Origin: an uncultured bacterium
GTDB taxonomy: Bacteria > Krumholzibacteriota > Krumholzibacteriia > LZORAL124-64-63
Assembly (NCBI GenBank): GCA_903847545.1
Contig: CAINDZ010000575.1
Location: forward strand, 1 to 15,298
DNA: 15,298 nt
Direction of reading: 5' to 3'
In this document: one piece after another, positions 15,192 through 15,298 of the stretch
Numbering within the stretch: position 1 is the first letter of the stretch
Layout: each line of letters opens with the position of its first letter
Notes under the pieces: model-generated
What the model was told of the DNA's origin: nothing
The model's database searches: none
The model's input: the letters and a program-made list of their open reading frames with translations, nothing else
Made by a program: the position numbers and the translations under genes

Positions 15192-15257
15192 GGTTGATGG
15201 CGGGCTGCGGGACCTCCTGTCCCCCTGGTGCCGATCCGTCGGCTCCCGCCATCAACC
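15192..15257 (-). promoter_or_regulatory. 13-base inverted repeat in the mraZ leader
   Basis: GGTTGATGGCGGG (15192-15204) and CCCGCCATCAACC (15245-15257) are perfect inverted copies, separated by 40 bases. Inside the loop lie a small nested hairpin (GCCGA and TCGGC, 15230-15243) and a GGAGG on the minus strand (15213-15217). In RNA this would form a long stem just before mraZ. In DNA it could instead be two half-sites for a regulator. The repeat is seen directly; any role is inference. Confidence 0.6.
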
Positions 15258-15264
15258 TCCGAAA

Positions 15265-15298
15265 TCACCGCGATTCACCTTTTTTCACCACCAGTCAC
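15265..15298 (-). promoter_or_regulatory. Candidate MraZ operator: GGTGA repeats at 10-base period
   Basis: Reading the minus strand, GGTGA occurs at 15289-15285, 15279-15275 and 15269-15265, each separated by exactly five bases. GTGA at 15298-15295 fits a fourth copy cut by the window edge. MraZ boxes described in other bacteria are short G-rich direct repeats with the same roughly 10-base spacing, located upstream of mraZ. The location, the period and the gene downstream all agree. The region is AT-richer than the rest and probably lies at or near the operon promoter, whose -35 and -10 boxes I could not place. Confidence 0.65.

Overview
The window is one continuous division and cell-wall (dcw) gene cluster. 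Every gene lies on the minus strand, so transcription runs from position 15298 towards position 1. The order is mraZ, a STAS-domain gene, rsmH (mraW), ftsL, ftsI, murE, murF, mraY, murD, ftsW, murG, murC and ftsQ, with ftsQ running off the window edge. Most junctions are typical of one operon: 4-base ATGA or GTGA overlaps at STAS/rsmH, ftsL/ftsI, ftsW/murG and murC/ftsQ, a 10-base overlap at ftsI/murE, a 1-base overlap at murE/murF, and small gaps elsewhere. The only sizeable gap is 193 bases between mraZ and the STAS gene. No stretch longer than 300 bases lacks a gene. I saw no tRNA, rRNA, CRISPR array, insertion sequence or phage gene.

The DNA is very GC-rich. MurE carries the DNPR motif (residues 417-420) that in the family goes with meso-diaminopimelate, so the peptidoglycan is probably of the meso-DAP type. 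FtsI carries two C-terminal PASTA domains, a layout I associate with Gram-positives and with some deltaproteobacterial and FCB-group lineages. I would guess a high-GC, possibly diderm bacterium from a poorly sampled phylum, but the sequence does not fix the taxon.

Working together, MurC, MurD, MurE and MurF add the stem peptide to UDP-MurNAc. MraY and MurG then build lipid I and lipid II. FtsW and FtsI polymerise and cross-link the glycan at the septum, FtsL and FtsQ are divisome scaffold proteins, RsmH methylates 16S rRNA, and MraZ is the likely regulator. murB and ddl, often found between murC and ftsQ, are absent here.

The unusual material is at the two ends. At the downstream end, FtsQ continues past its normal C-terminus into an acidic linker and then a Lys/Ala/Thr-rich, histone H1-like tail still open at the window edge. 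At the upstream end, four GGTGA pentamers at an exact 10-base period look like an MraZ operator, followed by a leader with a perfect 13-base inverted repeat. A divergent STAS gene, preceded by a strong predicted hairpin, sits between mraZ and rsmH.
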